The notes beneath the pieces were generated by a model. That model did no database searches and was not told the origin of the DNA. It saw nothing but the letters and a program-made list of their open reading frames with translations. From contig JAYEVH010000230.1 of NCBI GenBank assembly GCA_036346255.1, positions 30,752 through 94,751 of the forward strand: a stretch of 64,000 nucleotides of DNA, given 5' to 3'. This stretch comes from Ampelocalamus luodianensis (taxonomy: Eukaryota > Streptophyta > Magnoliopsida > Poales > Poaceae). A program made the translations under genes and the position numbers. Below, in pieces: positions 10,601 through 21,037 of this stretch (position 1 is its first letter; the number at the start of each line of letters is the position of its first letter).

Positions 10601-11241
10601 GTATGCTCAATTCGCCCATCTCACCCAATTCACCACACGCACAAGCATCAAGAAAGACCGGGCTTGCCTTCTCCGAGTCCGTAGGGACGCCGCCACCTGG
10701 TCGACCTCCTCCTGCTTGGGACGCCGCCAGGATGCCTCCGATCGCCAACCCACCGCCGCTCGCCATCGAGGACGCCGCCGGCACCGCCCGCCGAGGACCA
10801 ACAGCTTCAACTCCTTCCAACACGGCAACACCAACACCAAGGTAAACATTGGGTGATTGGGAATGGGGATCCGCCACCGGGATTGGATTTGGGGAGGGGC
10901 GCGCAGGTTGCCGAAGCGGCGCGGGCCGGAGGCCGAGCGGCCGCACACGACGCGGAGTGGAGCAGGTCGAACCGCCAAGGAAGAGCAGGCGCGCGGATTG
11001 ATTTGGGGCAGCGCCTCGTGCTTGGGACCGAAGAGAGATAGATTGGGAAATGGAAATGGGAATTTGGGACCGAGAGAGAGATAATTAGGGGCAAGGAGCA
11101 GGACAGAGAGTGAGAGAGATTGGGAAGGAATTAGGATTTAGGAATGAGAATGACGGTAGAAATTAGGATTTAGGAATTATCTGGGAAGATCATCACCTGA
11201 CTTCTGTGATTTGTATATGTAGGATAAGTTGAATCATAGAA

Positions 11242-12436
11242 ATGAAAATGAATAGAGATATCATTTCTTTCTTTCGAGATGGCAAGACAGTCAAGCATAA
11301 AATTGTTGAAGCGGAAATTACTCAACTCAAGGAGGAGGAACTTGAGCAAGTATAAATGAAAATGAATTGGCTTTGGTTGTGGCTTCTTCGATTCCATCTG
11401 TGAATGCACCATCTCAATCTCAACCCCAATCGCAAAGTGAAGCACAAGCAACCGGTAATGACAGTGATGAGCTATGTTATGATGTTGAGCTTCTTCCACA
11501 TGATCCCAGTAAAAGGATACCTATCATGAGATATGCTGTCAATGATCAAGATGTGGTTCGAAGAGGATTTATTCTTAAAGGCCCATGTCAACCTCGTCAA
11601 CATGATTTTCCTATAAGGGAAATATCAGGTAAAAGACGTCGCTTCAATGTTAGTTAGTTTGATAAGTACAATTGGATTGAATATAGTATTGAGAAGGATG
11701 CTACATTTTGCTTTGTCTATTATTTGTTCAAGGAAAAATATGGGAGACGATAGTTTTGTTAAAGGGGATTTAGAAATTGGAATAGGTATTACTCGGCTTG
11801 ACAAGTATGTGGGTAGTATGAGAAGTGTGCATAATCGAGCTCAAGAGAAATACAACTTCTTTGTTAAACCTAGAACATCAATTGATCAAGCTCTTAGGAA
11901 GCAAACCAAGAGGACAAACAACTTTACATTTCTAGGTTGACTTATTCAATTAGATGCTTGAGGTTTATTTTAGTCAACGACTAGCATGTCGTGGACATGA
12001 TGAAAGTACAAATTCTAGCAATAAGGGAATTTTCTTGAACTTTTGGAATGGCTTGCAAATAACAATGAGGAGGTTGCTAAGGTTGTCTTAAGCAAAGGCT
12101 CCGGAATTGTAAGATGATTGCCCATGAGATACAAGCGGACATAATTAATTGTTGTGTCATCCAAACTACCAAGCACATTATTGAAGAAATTGGTGATGAT
12201 CACTGTTCAATTCTAACTGATGAGTCTAGTGATGCATCCCACAAAGAATAACTTGCTCTTTACTTGCATTATGTTGATAAAGAAGGACGGGTATGTGAGC
12301 GGTTCCTTGGAGTAATTCATGTGGCTGATACCACTTCCTTGTCACTTAAGAATGCAATTGTGTCCTTACTTGTTGATCACAAGTTGACTCTTGCTTAAAT
12401 CCCTGGGCAAAGATATGATGGGGCTAGCAACATGAA
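11242..12436 (+). pseudogene. hAT transposase (TTF-type zinc finger / ZMYM1-like, DUF4371), truncated
   Basis: The frame opens with MNRDIISFF-like sequence near 11248. It then shows the TTF-type zinc-finger region: RRGFILKGPCQPRQHDFPIR (about 11560-11620), DKYNWIEYSIEKDATFC in a shifted frame (about 11660-11710), and HNRAQEKYNFFVKPRTSIDQA (11833-11895). The DUF4371 segment follows: LEWLANNNEE, VAKVVLS, HEIQADII, ILTDESSDAS (to about 12240) and YDGASNMK ending near 12436. The catalytic half and the C-terminal dimerisation domain are missing because the sequence switches to an LTR-like segment at 12441. Several frameshifts and internal stops show it is dead. It sits between two pieces of a receptor kinase gene. 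Confidence 0.8.
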
Positions 12437-12440
12437 ATTG

Positions 12441-13050
12441 TGTTGAATTTGTGAAATGACTCTTGCTTATATCGTACAAGATTTTTTTTAATCTTTGAAG
12501 TGTGCACCTCATCACAAAATTATCGCTCGCATCGCTCGTTCTGGCTCGTGAGGAGCAAAGAACTCGTGGATGCTCAAAGATGAAGTGAGTGGTGGACGGT
12601 TCAAGGATGTTAGTTTTAATCTTGTAGTCTATATTAGTTTGTTCTGTTTTAGGTAATTCTAAAATAGTTGAGTTAGCACTGCTTTCTTCAGATCGAGTCG
12701 ATTTCAATTTTGATTCGAGTCGCTTTGTTTTGAAGTTGATCGACACCGTAGCGTATCAAAGACATTGTTTGAAAAAGTTCAAGACGCTTTGGACTCGCTT
12801 GAAGAAACGAATCGATTTTGCTTGTAATACTTTAGATGTGTATAAATAGCGGTAATAAATGAAAAGTCGATCACCGAGATACGCGCAAAACAATATTTGT
12901 GTTATTTTTGTTTGTGTCCAATGTTTCACTTCGATCAACCGAAGATAGTATCGAAGTTCTTTGAAACTTCAAGCGTCAAATACTAAAGTCGTCAAACTTC
13001 AAGCTATTAGTTTTGACGAATCAGCGCATGTATATCGATTCGGTTCTTGT
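12441..13050 (+). mobile_element. putative Copia-like LTR fragment (solo or truncated)
   Basis: Unique sequence starting TGTTGAATTTGTG follows the broken hAT frame. It carries a good TATA box (tataaatag, 12841-12849), with aataaatg just after. Then comes about 200 bp rich in gatcaaccgaag-type words, before host receptor-kinase sequence resumes near 13056. The size and promoter position fit a small LTR. The right end and a target duplication could not be found, so the call is tentative. Confidence 0.35.
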
Positions 13051-13055
13051 CCTAA

Positions 13056-13300
13056 CAAAGGATCCGTTCTCCGGTTGGCCACCCAAATGACTGTTTGCTT
13101 GGAGATCTTCTTGTTACCTTGTACCAGATGCCTATATAGTGATTCTTGGAGTTGCCGGGCGAGAAGAGGCCGAGATCAAAGGTGCCATTCTGGGATACCA
13201 GCGTCTGGTTCCATGGAAGATGTTGGCCTAGAGTGAGGGTGTCGACGGTAGTCGTGGAGAGGTGTGAGTTGGAGAATAGCAGGAACAGGTGGATGATCAT
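13056..13300 (-). pseudogene. signal peptide and B-lectin start of a G-type lectin S-receptor-like kinase
   Basis: The minus-strand ATG at 13300 begins MIIHLFLLFSNSHL, a hydrophobic signal peptide. DTLTLGQHLPWNQTLVSQNG then GTFDLGLFSPGNSKNHYIGI and WYK follow, the conserved N-terminus of bulb-type (mannose-binding) lectin domains. A one-base slip then leads to a TVIWVANR-like stretch, typical of the family, and the match ends near 13056. The rest of the gene is missing from this position; a PAN fragment persists at 10229-10400. An upstream in-frame ATG at 13402 adds an unlikely leader, so 13300 is preferred. Confidence 0.75.
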
Positions 13301-13801
13301 GGTGGCATATGCAAAAGTGTAAGACTTAAGGTTCGATCCACTTGAGCCACTGGAACCAATAGGTTCTAAACCTATTGGACCTATTCTTTCATCGGGTTGC
13401 ACCTCTTGCCTATATTACTAGAATTTTCTGGTTGAATCGGTTATGCATTGGATAATGCTGAACCACTCCCACCCCTATCCCGATCCTCCAAATTGATCCC
13501 CAAATCGATCCACACCTACCCAGGCTTCCCACCGCCGACTAGCGCCCCATCGACACCCATGCCTCGCGGACATCGTCGGCTTGTTCCACACCCCATCGCG
13601 GACATTGCTTCTCGGCCACCACGAGCAAACTGTGCGGATGGTCTCCTCCTAGACAGGGGCAGAGCAATGTAGGGTGCCTGGTATGCGTGGGCTACCACCA
13701 GCAGGCTGTGCGGATGCATCAGTTCTATGCATTGGGCCATATTTCTAGTACTCCTTAGTGTGCATCCTCTTGGAAAGCCCAGCCCACAACTTCACAACTA
13801 A
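13301..13801. other. receptor-kinase upstream region and GC-rich intergenic DNA
   Basis: No supported gene. A word ending in gtgcggatg, embedded in gccaccacgagcaaactgtg / gctaccaccagcaggctgtg, occurs twice about 74 bp apart (near 13617 and 13691), an imperfect direct repeat. The segment at about 13655 (caggggcagagcaatg) resembles hAT element ends but stands alone. Confidence 0.4.
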
Positions 13802-15634
13802 TGGCCTGCCCCCCCCCCCATAAGGACAAGGAGGCCGACTAGAGGGGGGGGGTGAATAGATGGTTTTAAAATTCTTTAGCCAGAACCGAGTTTTATATGC
13901 ATAAGTGTAAATCAAAACGGTTTTGCACAACTAAGGCCTAAATCAACTAGTCCTACCATGTGCACCAACAACCTAAGTCTAACACAAGGTTTGCAACCCT
14001 GAGGTGACAAGCAAGCAATTCAATTCTAGGAATATAAATTATAAGAATGTAAATGGAGCACAAGGAGCAAACAAAACACAAGATGACACATGACTTTTTC
14101 CCATGGTATTCAGAGACTTGTTGGTCTCCCTAATCCACATTGAGGTAAGCCCAAACAATATGACCGCTCTATGAATTAAGCCAACACCTCGATCACTAGC
14201 GATTACTCTTCCTCCACTCGAGATAGCGAGAACTAAGACACTTACAATACGTCGGCCTTCTCAAAAGCTTCTTGAGAAGATCACTGACCACGACACTTCT
14301 ATGTCCTCTAGGTGTCGGCAAACACCTAAAGTAATAAGCTAAGCTCTTACTTGACTCTCACTAAGTGCAACACATGTACAAGTGGATGCTCATTCCACCT
14401 CTAGATGGAACACATGCAACTAGAGCTCTCCTCCAAGCCAAGAAGTGCAACACATGCATATGTGGAGAGAAAAGGCTTGCACTAGCTCAAGAGAATGAAA
14501 CTGGATACCAAGAGTTGCCTCCCAACTGTTCATGGTGGGTATTTATAGCCAAAAGGCCAAAAGCTAGCCGTTGGAGGCTAAAAAGGCTGAAAACAATGAA
14601 ATTAGCTTTGATCGCCAACTAATGGCCGGTCAGACCGGGCTACAGTGCAACAGCTATAAAACTAGCTGTTACATTCAATCCCGGTTACACGTCCCTCATA
14701 GGGGCGGTCAAACCATCCATATTAGTCTAGATCGGTCGACCGGCCTTCCAGAGAACCAAAAACATACCCTCTAGAAAAGTCGACAAGCTTGGTCACCGCC
14801 ATGGTTAGTCCGCATCGGTTATACGACCTTGAATTTCAGCACAAAGACACTCAAAAATGGTTATAACTTTTGACTCGATATCGAATTGAATATCTCGGCT
14901 CTACAGAAGGTTATTCAGAGGGCTACACAAGCCATCTGTATGATTGATCTCAAACACAATAGATTAATGAAGAAAGCATAAGAGTTTCAAAGAGTCAACA
15001 CCATGGTCTAAGTCCAAGGGTAAATCTTAGACCATGTCAAGGAAGGGTGCATGAACTTCAACTATTTGCAAACTTAGTATCATGTAATAAAGAGTAGGTG
15101 CATAGACTTCAACCATTTGAAAAACACATTCACAAACTATAGCATCATGCCACAGAGCTAGAGCAAATAGGATTAAGCTATCAACACATAACGAGACTCA
15201 AGCTACTAGACAAGACACCTCTTAATAGTACGTCAACCTATACTAGTAATCCGATCTTCCAACCAAACACCGACAACGGTAAAGACTAGGAACACATCCT
15301 TAGCATATGCTAGTTATATCTTTGTCTTGCTCATCCACTTGGAGCTTTCGCTGATGATGATCATGTTCTCTCCATGTCCGGTTTGTGTCTTGTTCATCAA
15401 CAAATGATGAACTCCTTCATATTGGGATCTTGATTTGGTGCTCATCAACACATGATAACATCCTTCATCCCGACCTTGACTTGATAACTATTAACACATG
15501 ATGCCATCCAAAGTCGTCGTCATCGTGGGACTTAACCTATTTGACCAAATCATGGAAAATATTAGTCCAACAAAACAATTATCATTAATTACCAAAATAC
15601 TACGTTAAGTCATAATGGCGGTCTAGATTCTTCA
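13802..15634 (-). mobile_element. Copia-like LTR, minus orientation
   Basis: The left edge has the motif gactagaggggggggtgaatag (read on minus: tattcacccccc...ctctagtc), characteristic of the 3' end of a group of grass Copia LTRs. The right edge at about 15634 (...gattcttca) is followed by a degenerate PPT-like tract (read on minus: aaaaggaaaagat). A TATA box on the minus strand lies at 14540-14548. The length (about 1.83 kb) equals that of the related LTR at 56475-58297. Only a short internal remnant follows. Confidence 0.6.
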
Positions 15635-16619
15635 ATCTTTTCCTTTTGGTGATTCATGACAATCCGATTGCAAATAATTGAATTTAAATTAACACGAGTA
15701 TATTTCAACTACAAAAGCCTCATATACATCAAGGATGTGTTTCAAAGTATAGACCCTCAATATAAGCGAATGAAACAAATGTATCAATACTGTTGAAACC
15801 GCAAATCATATAGTGAACTCCCCCCAAAATATAATAACTATTCTACGTGCAGCCAATCCGCGCGCGAGCACTATTCGGCTCTTGCCTCTTGGGTAGCCCA
15901 ATAAGAATAGATATGGGCCACGAACCTCTCACGCCCACGTGCAAGCATATTGACAAGAATCAACATTGTCGGCGACAATAATTGTGTAACATTTTTACTA
16001 CCAATATATGCCGTAGGGTAATGCTTTTTGTTTTCTGGGCCACGGTTACACGCTCGCATACGTGACAATAAATCACAACGACTAACAAAGTAATGTTTTA
16101 ACATTTTACTGCCAAATCATACAAAATTGTATTTTTTTTAACGAGCCATGATCCCACGATTCTCCCAACGCTTGAGGTGACATCTGGCAGTAACTTGGAA
16201 CATGTGTGACAGTAATTACACCGAACATATTTCAACCAACTCATCATGTCACAACGGACTTTTAGTGTATATCTGCAGTGGATGGCGGATATTTACGCCA
16301 TCGATTTTGGGTCGATTTTTGTTCGGTTACGTGGGGTCCGCGTTTGCTGTGAGACCGGATCGCAAGCTTTTTTATTTGGTGGCACGGGAGGACGTGGTCT
16401 CATTTTTTTCCGCAATTGTGATCGCGTGAACATAGTAGGAAGTTTTTTGTTATACAGTAAAATACATATTATAGTAAAGTAAAACATAGTAATACAAGTA
16501 GTAATTACAAACATACTGATGATGGGAAAATGGGCGTGAACCCGCCTCCACGTCATTAGAGACAAGTTAATTAATTTTTATGAGAAAATCAGACAAAGAA
16601 AATAAAAGATTGTAGGTAC
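15635..16619. other. retrotransposon internal remnant and AT-rich intergenic DNA
   Basis: The first about 190 bp (tttggtgattcatgacaatcc...) look like the non-coding end of the Copia element whose LTR precedes it. The remainder contains no family motif. Small open frames at 16202-16565 overlap each other on both strands and are not supported. Confidence 0.4.
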
Positions 16620-16624
16620 ATTAC
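16620..16624. repeat. target site duplication ATTAC (left) of Tekay element 1
   Basis: ATTAC directly precedes the LTR start TGCAACATCCC and is repeated at 25841-25845 right after the LTR end ...GGTCCTCACA. This fixes both outer ends of the element. Confidence 0.9.
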
Positions 16625-17233
16625 TGCAACATCCCAAGTATTGGCTTGTGTTTCAAATGTAAGAAAATGTGTAGAAATTAAAACTTTTCTTACATCTTGT
16701 TGTTGTATGAACGTTCTGAAAATTCTTGTAAAAGAATTATGGGAAATACAAAATCACAAGTCTCTTTTGACCAAGTCTTGACCCTTGAAAACCTTCCTAG
16801 AAAGTCTTGTGATCATCCTCTGGAAATATTTTTCCTTGGTTCTAGGAATGTTGTGTGACTCCTCTGAAAAATTTCACAATTTTTAGAAATTGTTTGATAA
16901 TTTTAAGAGGCACCAAACCAGTTGATGTTGGTCAAACCCTAAATCGTGTCTTAAGGAATTTTGGAGAAAAATGCTTTGCATTAAAACCACTAAAAATTTT
17001 ACACAAGGTTTATCCTGGAGCTAGGAACCTCTAGTTCAAATTTCAGAATTTTTGGAGTTAAGAAACTCCATTTAAAAATTCTCCAACCCTCTCTGTTCTA
17101 ATCTAACCCTAAACCGGTTTCACTATTCCTTGGTGCGAACGCAGTCTCTGCTCGAGCCACTTGGTCGAACCCAATCAACTAAATGCACCGCTCGCTCAAG
17201 TGGTGTGCAATCTTTGCAGCCGTTGGATTTCAA
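16625..17233 (+). repeat. 5' LTR fragment of Tekay element 1
   Basis: Matches the first about 600 bp of the 3' LTR (21038-21638) with few differences and stops abruptly after gccgttggatttcaa. The following base belongs to gag. Confidence 0.9.
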
Positions 17234-18110
17234 GCAAGGGCGCGTCTGTGACGAGTTCCTACATGAGTTCAACCACTTGGCTCGTATGCTCCCGTGAGGT
17301 GTCCACCGATGAGGCCAAGCAGAGAAGTTCATGGAGGGTTTGTCCGAGGAGCCGCAGGACAAGTTCTCGATTGTTTACTTCCCGACTTCCGTGCCTTGGT
17401 TGACAAGGTCATTGTCGCCGAGCACAAGGTGAGCGCTGGAGAGTCCGCAAGCACAAGTGGGAGGCCGAAGTCGCACGAGCCGCCTTGCTTGTCCTCGTGT
17501 TGGGCCAGCCGTGCCCATTCTCGAGCTTCACCACCGCCGAGGTCATCGGCGCCGCCTCGTCCCCACAGCCGTGTTTGCACCATCGCACTTGCGGCTCCGC
17601 AGGTGGCCTCGCAACCGACCGCCGAGGTCACCGCTTCTCTCCACAACAAGGGCCACTATGCGAGTAGTTGCCCTAAGAGGACTGGAGCGGTCCATCGTCC
17701 TAATAGAGGACGTGGGCAAGGAAGCGGTCATCCCCCTGACCAGGAGACTATCCAGAAGACCCAGGGCGTGGGAAGTGGTCGAGTCAACCACATCTCGCCG
17801 AGAGGCGCAGAGGCACCGACGTTGTGTTGGGTATGCTTCTTGTCAACTCTCGCCCTGCTGCAGTTTTGTTCGATTCAGGAGATTTGCATTCCTTTATTTC
17901 AAAGTCGTTTGCCGCTGCTAGTGATCTTCGCTTTGTTCCTTTGGTGGTTCCGTTGCTCATCCGCTCTCCGAGTTCGGAAATGAGAATTGACCAAGAATGT
18001 CAGGATGTCTCCATTGAAGTCAAAGGAGTGGGATTCTTGACGAATCTTATCCTACTCAACTCGGCGAGTTTGGATGTGATTCTTGACATGGATTGGTTGT
18101 TTTAGCATTT
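17234..18110 (+). pseudogene. gag (C-terminal half) and aspartic protease of Tekay element 1
   Basis: The gag part carries a retrotransposon-gag signature: EFLHEFNHLA near 17251, then DEAKQR, a GLSEEPQDKFSI-like stretch and FRALVDKVIVAEHK (to 17430). A zinc-knuckle remnant HNKGHYASSCPKRTG (about 17640-17685) keeps the His and last Cys, but the first two Cys are not visible. The protease region (17824-18105) contains VLFDSGDLHSFISKSFA, where the family has an Ala/Ser pair after DSG, and ends with LDVILDMDWL. Frames change several times. Such proteins package RNA and mature the polyprotein; this copy is inactive. Confidence 0.8.
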
Positions 18111-18239
18111 GGGGCAAATCGATTGTGTCGAGAAGGTCGTTTACCTCACAAGCCCCTCAGGCGAATAGGTTGGGTTTTTGTCGCAGCTGCAAGGACCGCA
18201 TCTCCGCACTTGAAGCGGCCACTTAGAGATCCGGGATGT

Positions 18240-19580
18240 CCCAACATGTGTGATTTCGCGGATGTTTCTCCGAAGATTTGCCTAGGATACCTCCGCTCGA
18301 GACCGAGTTCGCATCGAGTTGCTGCCGTACCACCCCGATTTCAAGAGGCCGATCGAATGCCTCCTAATGAGTTGGAGGAGCTAAAGAAGCAACTAGGTGA
18401 GCTTCAAGAGAAGGGTTTCATCCGCCCTAGCTCATCTCTTTGGGGTTGTCCAGTGATCTTTGTGAAGAAGAAGGACAAGACTTTGCGATGTGCTTGATTA
18501 CCGTCCGCTTAATGAAGTGACGGTGAAGAATAAGTACCCTTTGCCCGCATCGACGATCTCTTTACCGCTTAACCGAGCTCGGTATTCTCCAAGATTGACT
18601 TGAGATTTGGGTATCATCAAGTCGATCAGATCTCAAGATATTCAAGACGGCTTTCTACTCGTTATGGCCTGCATTTAGTACACCGCATGTCTTTTGGCTT
18701 AACCAATGCTTCTACCCTATTCATGAATCTTATGAACTCGATTCATGGAGTATCCGGATAAGTTTGTTATGGTCTTCATCGATGATATTCTTGTCTACTC
18801 CAAGAATGAATAAGAGCATGCTCGAGCACCTAAAGTCGGTGTTCGGCAGTCGCGTGAGCACCAGCTTACGCAAAGTTCAGCAAGTGCGAGTTCGTTGAAG
18901 GAAGTGGCATTCTTGGGCCATGTTCTTTAGCGGAGGCATAGCCGTGGATCCTAGCAAGGTCGCGATGTACTCTCTTGGGGTCGACCGCATCGACCACAGA
19001 AATGTGCGAGTTTTCTTGGTTTGGCGAGTTACTATCGTCGCTTTATCGAGAACTTCTCCAAGATCGCAAACCAATGACCGAGTTGCTCAAGAAAGATAAG
19101 AAGTTTGTGTGATCCGCGCTTGTGATGAGAGTTTTTAGGAACTCAAGAAGCGCTTGACTTCAGCCCTAGTTCTTGTTCTTCCCGATGTCCACAAGAGCTT
19201 TGATATCTTTTATGATGCTTCTCGTCGTGGACTCGGTGTGTTCTTATGCGAGAAGGCAAGGTAGTAGCCTATGCATCAAGACAGCTTGAGGCCTCATGAA
19301 CTCAACTATCCAACCCCGACTTGGAACTAGTCGATGTGGTCCAGTACTCAAGATTTGGCGGCATTACCTAATTGGTAATCGTGTAGTGTATTTCGACCAT
19401 AAGAGTTTGAAGTATTTGTTCACCCAACCAGATCTGAACCTCGGCAAAGAAGGTGGTTGGAATTGATCAAATACTATGACATGGGTATCCAGCACCATCC
19501 GGCAAGGCCAATGTTGTTGCCGATACACTTAGTCGCAAGGTATATTGTCATACCTTGTTGCTCCAAGAGCAGACCGCCCT
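18240..19580 (+). pseudogene. reverse transcriptase and RNase H of Tekay element 1
   Basis: RT landmarks in order are MPPNELEELKKQLGELQEKG and FIRPSSSLWGCPVIFVKKKD (18355-18476), DYRPLNEVTVKNKYPLP (18498-18548), SFGLTNA (about 18690) and the catalytic box VFIDDILVYSKN (about 18771-18810). The thumb and connection region (FLGHV, FLGLASYYRRFIENFSKIA) runs to about 19075, and RNase H begins near FDIFYDASRRGLG (19200). It includes VVAYASRQL and LKIWR, and runs to NVVADTLSRK (19540). Frameshifts and in-frame stops occur every 100-300 bp. Confidence 0.85.
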
Positions 19581-19584
19581 TCAT

Positions 19585-21000
19585 GAAGAATTTTAGCGCT
19601 CAATTTGGAGATTGTTGAGCATGGTTCTCTTACTACCTTGGTTGTGCAACCAACCTTGGTGGATCAAATCTAGGCTGCACACTATCGGACATTGGAGTTA
19701 ACCAAATTAGCGTAACATCAAGAACGGGACAGCCAAGTGCTTCTGGAAGATGACTATGGTGTTGTGTGGTTTGGACAGCGCCTTGTGGTTCCAAAGGTCA
19801 TGGAATTGTGGGACTTGATTCTCCGCAAGCCCATGATTCCCCTTGTCCATTCATCCCGGGCCACAAAGATGTATCGGGACCTTCGACGAGATTCGTGGAC
19901 CCGAATGAAGCGAGATTGCCAAGTTTGTTGCCGAGTCGACATGTGTTGTCATGTTAAGGCGAGCATCGCTCGCAGGTCTTCTTCACCTTGCCGTGTCCGA
20001 GTGGAAGTGAGATTCCGTCGACATGGATTTCATCACCGGTCCGCCTCGCCATCCAAAGGAATGATGTCATTTGGGTTGTCATTGATAGGCTTACTAAAGT
20101 GGCACATTTCCTCCCTATCAAGACTCAGCCGAGTTCTATGTTTCGAGGATCGTGAGTTTACATGGTGTGCCAATGACGATTGTTTCTTATCGTGGTGCGC
20201 TCTTTACCTCCCGGTTTTGGCATAGCTTGCAAGAAGCTATGGGGACTCGCATTTCCTTCAGCACAGCTTTTCATCCCCAAACTGGTGGCCAGACGGAGAG
20301 AGTCAACCAAGTCTTGGAAGACATGCTCCGTGCTTGTATTCTTTCCTATGGGAAGAAGTGGGAGAAATGCCTGCCATTCGTCGAATTCTCCTACAACAAC
20401 ATTTTCCAAGTCAGTCTCAGCATGGCACCTTTTGAGGCCTTGTATGGGAGAAAGTGCAGAACTCCGTTGAACTGGTCTGAGACTGGTGAGAGCCAGTTCT
20501 TCGGCCCAGTTCACGATCGTTTGCGCACAGCCTAGTCCAGGCAAAAGAGCTATGCGGGTCGTCGTCGCCGTGAGTTAAGTTTTGAGCCCAATGACTTTGT
20601 TTATCTCAAGGTATCTCCTTTGAAGGGTCATCAACGTTTCGGCGTCAAGGGCAAGTTAGCTCCTCGATATGTTGGACCTTATCGTATTATCGAGAAAGTA
20701 AGAGCTGTTGCCTATAGGTTGGAGTTGCCAGCTGCATTTGAGGGGGTGCATGATGTGTTCCATGTGTCCCATCTGAAGAAGTGCCTTCGTGTTCCAACCG
20801 AAGAAGCCCGTTGGAAAACCTTGATGTTCAAGAAGATTTGACTTACTCGAGCATCTCGCTCATATTCTTGAAGAAGTGAACGAAGAACAAGGAATCGTGC
20901 CATCAAGTTCCTTAAAGTTCAGAGGTCGAATCATTCCGAGGATGAAGCAACTTGGGAATGGAAATATCGTCATGCGTGACTACCCATCTTTCTTCTCCGA
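19585..21000 (+). pseudogene. integrase and chromodomain of Tekay element 1
   Basis: The zinc-binding part spans about 19830-19960 (KMYRDLRRD, WTRMKRD, then a Cys-containing end). The catalytic core shows VVIDRLTKVAHFLPIKTQ (20075-20130), VSLHGVPMTIVSYRGALFTS (20148-20210) and FHPQTGGQTERVNQVLEDML (20271-20325). The central catalytic Asp is replaced by Tyr (codon 20188-20190, TAT). Further on are MAPFEALYGRKCRTPLNWSE (to 20480), the GPF-like region YVGPYRIIEKV (20668-20700) and VFHVSHLKKCL. The chromodomain remnant follows: AIKFLKVQ, then NHSEDEATWEW (20900-20965). Chromodomains guide chromovirus integration to heterochromatin. Confidence 0.85.
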
Positions 21001-21021
21001 CTAAACTGAATCTCGGACGAG

Positions 21022-21037
21022 ATTCTTGTAGGGGATT
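21022..21037 (+). promoter_or_regulatory. polypurine tract of Tekay element 1
   Basis: The run tgtaggggatt ends at the 3' LTR start TGTAACATCCC (21038). This is the usual place for the plus-strand primer site of reverse transcription. It is short and interrupted by two T residues. Confidence 0.6.

Noticed and set aside
10377..11094. GC-rich open frames between the PAN fragment and the hAT transposase
   Set aside because: Overlapping frames on both strands without a family match; best read as the 5' non-coding part of the hAT element.
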